Below, piece by piece: positions 51,001 through 57,800 of a DNA stretch of 64,000 bases. The DNA lies in NCBI RefSeq assembly GCF_040581485.1, contig NC_090128.1, positions 31,402,931-31,466,930 on the forward strand, in the 5' to 3' direction. The stretch comes from Linepithema humile (lineage: Eukaryota > Arthropoda > Insecta > Hymenoptera > Formicidae). A program made the translations under genes and the position numbers. Within the stretch, counting starts at the first letter, position 1. The number at the start of each line of letters is the position of its first letter. Under the pieces are notes generated by a model that was not told the origin of the DNA, made no database searches, and saw only the letters and a program-made list of their open reading frames with translations.

Positions 51001-54000
51001 CGATGAGAGATAGGAAATGGAAGTAGAAGAATCTTTAGATTATGAAAACGATAACGATATTCCAACAGCAGAGCAATTCGAACTAGGAGATGAAGAGGAA
51101 GAAGGTGAGCTATTGGACGCAAATCCTAAAGTTATATGTACTACAGATGAACGTATTCCGTATGAATATAAAAAAAATGCAGTCGCATTTTGGAAAAGCA
51201 GTGCAACAAGGCCAAGAACATTAGAAGGAGTATGTAGGAGTATGTCGGAGTATGTCTATTTAATGTATATTCCGAAATTTGTTTTAATTTTTCGAATCTA
51301 CTGCCACCTTGATTCACTTGAATTTCCCATTGTCGTAATTGACGTAATGAATATACTTTCCGAAATCTTTGTTTTACTCCTTCTAATGTTCTTGGCCTTG
51401 TTGCACTGCTTTTCCAAAATGCGACTGCATTTTTTTTATATTCATACGGAATACGTTCATCTGTAGTACATATAACTTTAGGATTTGCGTCCAATAGCTC
51501 ACCTTCTTCCTCTTCATCTCCTAGTTCGAATTGCTCTGCTGTTGGAATATCGTTATCGTTTTCATAATCTAAAGATTCTTCTACTTCCATTTCGTATCTC
51601 TCATCGCGCATTTCTTTCAGCATAGATTCTATTTTATGTGCCATTTCTCGTTCTTCAGATGTTATCGGACTTGTTGATAGATTAAGGGCCGAAAAAGTTA
51701 CGTATACTAACATTATTACGTTAAATGGATTTAATTGAACCATTCTGAAAAATATAACAATTAAATATTTCTCCTTATTTGTGTACAAAAAAATAATACT
51801 TACTTTATAGTGAATTTGCTGTTCTTTTTTTGATGCTGTTTTATATATTGTTTTTTCGTAATCACTAACAAGCGCACAACTTTAAAGCGTAATATGCACT
51901 GACGGGATATGACAACGCGCTGCGCTATAAATGCACTCGAAATGCGACTATAAAAGTGTAAAATAGAGGGGATGCCTTGGCAACAACTGTAGTAAACTTT
52001 GTTCTTTGATCAGAAAACGTACTATGCACTGACGGGATATGCCAACGCGCTGTGCTATAAATACACTCGAAATGCGACAATAAAAGTGTAAAATAGAGAG
52101 GATGCCTTGACAACAACTTTAGTGAACTTTGTTCTTTGATTAAAACATTTTTCCGAATATTTCATAACATGCTACTCTTTATTTCTAATTTTATTCGTCT
52201 TATCAATTACACATGCACGACAAAACATCGATTACACAAGCGGCACAAACGATGCGTTATGCATATATATGCATATATCGCAGCGCGACGCATATAGTGC
52301 GACATTGACAGCTCATTTCTGAAAGATGCGATTTCGAAACATAATAAAATCATATATGGTTGAATTCAGCGTAAAAAATGCTACAACTTTTGTCATTACA
52401 AAAATTTTGAAATTCGAAAAAATAATAAGAAGGAGTGGGGGTAAATTAAAAAATATAAATATTTTTAAAAATCGACTTACGCGGTTATAAAGCTCATAAA
52501 AGACCATGCAACTTTTATTGGAAACATTTTTTGATACCTCTTACAGTTTTGACGATATTCAGTCAAAATCAAAAAAACCGTTTTAGCTTGTAGGGGGTTG
52601 TTTCAACCCTAAACGTGCGAGAAAGCACATAAAAAAAATACGTGTCTCTTATTTTGAACTACTTTACAACATATTTAAAGCTTGTCAAAATCGGAGGGGG
52701 ACACTTGGGTCCCTTTCCTTGTTAGATTTTAAAAACGCAACCATCCGGCCAAATTCACCCAATTTCCAATTTTTTAAAGAATTTTTAAAAATGTTTTGAG
52801 TCAATATTAATAAATATTTAATAAATTTTACTTTTTATATAATTTTACTTTATACTATAATAAAAAATTTCTATTTTATATTTTAATTTTATGTCTTATA
52901 TTAAAGAGATATTTACTCTATATTGAAGAGAATACACTACTCAACACAAAATAGGAAACATTTTTCAGATATTCAAAATTGAGCAATTTTCAAACCGCTG
53001 AACTCGGTGAAAAATTATCGCAGAAAAAAATTAAATAAGCATTTTAAAGCTTAAAGTTTGTACTTTCATGTGGGCAAAATAATTGTAGCAACATTAAAAG
53101 AAACGCATTTTGTAGATAAAATATTGTTGTTCTTGACACTTATTGTTACACAATTATATATTATTATTACTTTTGCAAGAAAAACTTTTTATTGGGTTGC
53201 AGAGTGTTGAAAGTATGTAATTAATAAAAACAAAATGTTTTTTTTCAAGATTAGAAGTGTAAAGATAAAAAAATGTTCAAAAAGCTGTTTAAAAGCACGT
53301 AAAAGTGTAAGGTTTACAACGCTTTTTTAATTTTTAGTCTGCGATAATTTTTGCCGAGTTATAACAGTTTGAAAATTGCTCAACTTTGAGCGTTTAAAAA
53401 ATGTTCCCAATTTTTTGTAAAATAGTTATCGAACAAGTTAAAATTTAAAAATAAAAATAGACCTCTTAAGCATAATAATGGGAGGAAGCACATAACCCAT
53501 TTCCTCAGCTTCCATTTTGCGAATATATACTGTTACAATGCCACCAGATTGTGTGAGGCTTATCAGATAACTTTCTATCCATCCTGGGTTGCCAAAACTT
53601 CTTTCTTGGATCAATCTGAAAAAAATAAATAGGCATACACAATCATAGATACAAATAAATCTTCTTTGCTATTTATTAATATATTTAAACTAACTTTTCG
53701 AGTTCAGGAGGAATTCCGTACACATTAAGAACCTGACATGCGAGTGCTGCGTGATACCACTTGTCTATATGACCCAATTCGATAATCTAAGGGCGGTACA
53801 AATATAAATGAGATTTTTTTGTGTAAATACAAATTAATGCAGGTGTGTTTACACTTTGTAAGTAAAAGATAAGAGTATACTTTTGCCCTGCATAGTCATA
53901 ATCTCGCAGTAATTATTTTTGTAGTAGTTGTAACAATGTTCGAACAACAATTAGTATCAAGTGTTGCTGCGCAACGCGTTATATATACCGAGTGTTTCAG

Positions 54001-54864
54001 ACCACCCGTCCCACCCTTTTAAAACGTAGGGATGTGCTTGTACAAAAAAATGGCTCAGACGAAATTTGCATGATTTCGAGGGATCTATCTGAGGGTGACC
54101 TTGACTTTGACCTCGCAGTTGATTTTCAAGGTCATTTGAAGGTCAGAGTAATTTTTTTAAATGGAAACCCCAATTTTTGATTTCAAAATCTAATAGCTGG
54201 TGTCAAGAGCTTTTCAAAACACTATAATGAAGTTATTTTTCATTAAGTACTTTTCGAGTTATGAGGCTTGTAAATTACAGTATTTTGACATAAAATACAA
54301 AATATCTTGTAAAACATTCAATTTTTGGGAATCTTACCTTAATACTTTTATGCATAAAATAATAAGACGAATCAATTGATATAAAGAAAACACATAGTTG
54401 CTTTCAAGAAAAAATATGTAGTTCACAACATGCAACTGCATACTTTTTTTTAAAACCAATCTGTTTTCTTTATACCAATTGATTCGTCTTATTATTTTAT
54501 GCATAAAAGTATTAAGGTAAAATTCCCAAAAATTGAATATTTTACAAGATATTTTGTATTTTATGTCAAAATACTGTAATTTACAAGCCTCATAACTCGT
54601 AAAGTACTTAATGAAAAATAACTTCATTCTAGTGTTTTGAAAAGCTCTTTACACCAGCTATTAGATTTTAGAATCAAAAATTGGGGTTTCCATTTAAAAA
54701 AATTACTCTGATCTTCAAATGACCTTGAAAATCAACTGCGAGGTCAAAGTCAAGGTCACCCTTAGATAGATCCCTCGAAATCATGCAAATTTTGTCTGAG
54801 CCATTTTTTTGTACAAGCACATCCCTACGTTTTAAAAGGGTGGGACGAGTGGTCTGAAACACCC

Positions 54865-54899
<35 letters not shown>

Positions 54900-57800
54900 T
54901 CTTGCAAACAAAAATGTTAAAACTGTCGAAATTTTGTGTAGACTGCGTGCATAGTTCGGGTAAGAGACGCTATCAAAAGGGAAAGTGTACAAGTGGTACA
55001 ACAATTTTAAATAAAAAAATTACTTTAATTATTAATTGATTAACCGATCTTAACAACAACTATAAGTATTTATTTAACTCTATTTTAATCAATATTCATA
55101 CTCGTGCTTTTTCCAAAATGGCGGGCTTTATCTCGTACTCGCCATTGAGCTTACATCCGACACTGAGGATAAAAAAAATAGTGTTCTGTTGGGCTATTGT
55201 GTTAAACAGCAGCATAGAATCATCATCACTGTATTGGACATCGTCGATAATTACAACCCACAGCTTGCTGAAGCAGCTTCTCACTAGTTTGATCAGAAAT
55301 TTGCGCAGTATTTTGCGCTTTTGCTCCTCGGACAGTGCTTTGTACGACTCGCTTATCGTAAAACGAACATTGAAAAGTTGATTGAGGGCGCAGAGGAACT
55401 TGGGCTGGCGTATGTGACCCAGTTGCGATACTAATTTGTTCTGGCGCTCCTCCGAGGTAGCGGCGGCGTTGAAGTTTAACGACATGGAGAAGATCAGATG
55501 AATCAAATTATAAGAAATCTGTGTTAAGAAAAGAAGCATTGGTTGCCATCTGTATTGATTCTAATTTTCGAATTCTGGGTTAGAAAATATATAATATTCA
55601 TAAACAACTGTGAATTTTTAATTAGATTAAAAAAGAATCGTTTCCTCGATTATGTTTTTTTTCAAAATCATCGATTAAAATTAAATAAGAGTAAAGAGAG
55701 TTCGTCAACCTTAGCGTCATTCATAACCAAGGAGATATAATTACACTGTACACTTTTAGGAATATTGTGTGCGATTTCGTCCAACAATCTCGTCTTGCCG
55801 ATTCTCGGTTTGCCTCTGTAAAAGAAATATAAATTAAAAAATTTTTTAAATTAACAATTGCTATTAAGAATTAGTAAGTGAAGGATTTGGTTACTTACTT
55901 TATAATTAGCGTATTATATTCAACTGGTTTTAATTGTTGTTCTTCTTTATTCATGGTGGAATGCATTGTCAAATTCGTCAATATCTGTCGGAAAATTTCG
56001 ATTTCCGCTTCTCGCCCGAGCAAAGGATACTTGCTCAAAATTAATCCAGGCGCGCTAATACTGCACACGTTAAATTCGTATCAATAAGCAATGCATTTTG
56101 CGAAGATAAATGATAATTTTCAAAATATTACCTCGGCTGTTCTTGAAACTCGTAAATGGGACCAACGTTTGTGATACCTTTCAGATGTTTTGGTTCTTGT
56201 AATATAAAGTGCTTCGACTCGAGACGAGAACGTAAGAAACTCTCGCGATCGCATATCACCTTAAGAATAAATATCGCATTGTAAAGAGAAAAGCTGAGAG
56301 CGTTTGTCATTTTTATTAATTTGTTAATTTAATAAAATGTTATTTAATTTAAAATGTTCTGCCAGAAATAAAAAAATTGATAGTTCATTAAATTGTGATC
56401 TTTCTAATTTTAATTAGATATTAATGACAAGATATTCAAATTTTTATCTGTTTAATGTAATACGTAATACAACAAAAAGCAAATAATATTATCTTGTTAT
56501 TTTCGTGTGGAATTCACTTACTTTATTATTATACGCGATCATCAAACGCGCTGCTTTGTTCACCGACATTCCTATCACGGTGTACTCCCTTCGTAAGATA
56601 TGACCGACTACACCGCAATACGTCATTCCAGTAGTAACAGCGATAGTCACAGATGTGACATTTTTCATCGCCAAAAGATACTGTCGTACTCTGCAGGCGC
56701 ATCTCAATCCGATTTGCGATTCTAGCTCGTGCTTGTCGCCTCGCAGTCCGAATATGCAGAGAAAGATCAGGTCTTTATCGAAGAGAGACGTCTTGTTCAC
56801 ACATCCATGCATTTCATTAACTATTCTTGATGAGAAAAAATATTAACACTTTCGCGTTCACGTATTTTTACGTTCATATTTTGATAAAGTCAGGAGATCC
56901 GACATTTCATATTACACGCATGCGTATACATTATTTACATCAGTTCAACATAATAGAGCGGCTCCAAGCAGAACCGAATATATAACGGTCGCGAAAGTGT
57001 TAATAATTATGTATGTCTTCGAAATAATTTCGTGATTTTTTTATAAATTAATTTTTGTCCGAAGAGTTGAATAATGACATAATATAAAATTGTTGCAGTT
57101 TGTCATATTTTTACAAATATATATCATTATTGATAGTTGTAATAATTAAAGCAAGTCAGATAGAAATATAATTCTGAAATTGTATTTACCCGCAAACCAA
57201 TTTATAAGCTGCGTTCACAAGCGAGATTAATCCGTGTTTGCTTATGTTCTTCGTAATAACGTTGATAAAGAGTATGACCACTTGTCTCATCTCTGTAAGG
57301 TGTTCCAACGGCTCGTTCATTTCCACGGATCGTATGACTGGTCTGAGCATGTAACTTCTCAATGAATCTTTGAGTTGCGCTTTAGCCACCTTGATGACCT
57401 TTGGTCTTACTGCATGATCGTAAAATTTTAACTGTTGCTCAAAACGGTGTAAAAATGAATGATATTACATCGATTGTAGATTTGCTATGACTTACGACTA
57501 TAATCGACTTGCTTAAAATTGTGATATTTTCGATCATCGTTCATCAGATTCGTGTCCAGTGCATCAGCATCGTAAGATGTTAAATCGAGGAAGCCTTTGC
57601 GCGCCTGTTCGATATATCCCTCATCATCTAATTGTTGCAATCAATTAATTATTACTCAAAACAAAATTAACTCTCCATTTTTATAATTACTTATATTTTT
57701 GACAAAATTAAACTTTTCGCCATATAATATGAAATAATGTACCGGATTCAACATTATTGTGAATGTCATGAGTCTTGCCGTGGTACCACATTGCAGAGTA

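Larger units (their letters stand above)
47784..53786 (-). other. ADCY10: ADCY10-like exons 13-16: end of the NTPase module
   Basis: Exons 53695-53786, 53463-53615, 47999-48086, 47784-47925. They encode a segment typical of sAC NTPase modules: KWYHAALACQVLNVYG, then ERSFGNPGWIESYLISL. Then comes an acidic linker rich in Glu and Asn. A foldback element sits in the 5.4-kb intron between exons 14 and 15. Confidence 0.82.

Noticed and set aside
50819..51013. Left-arm ORF of the 2.8-kb foldback as an independent gene
   Set aside because: It is the mirror copy of the right-arm ORF with a stop; counted with the element.
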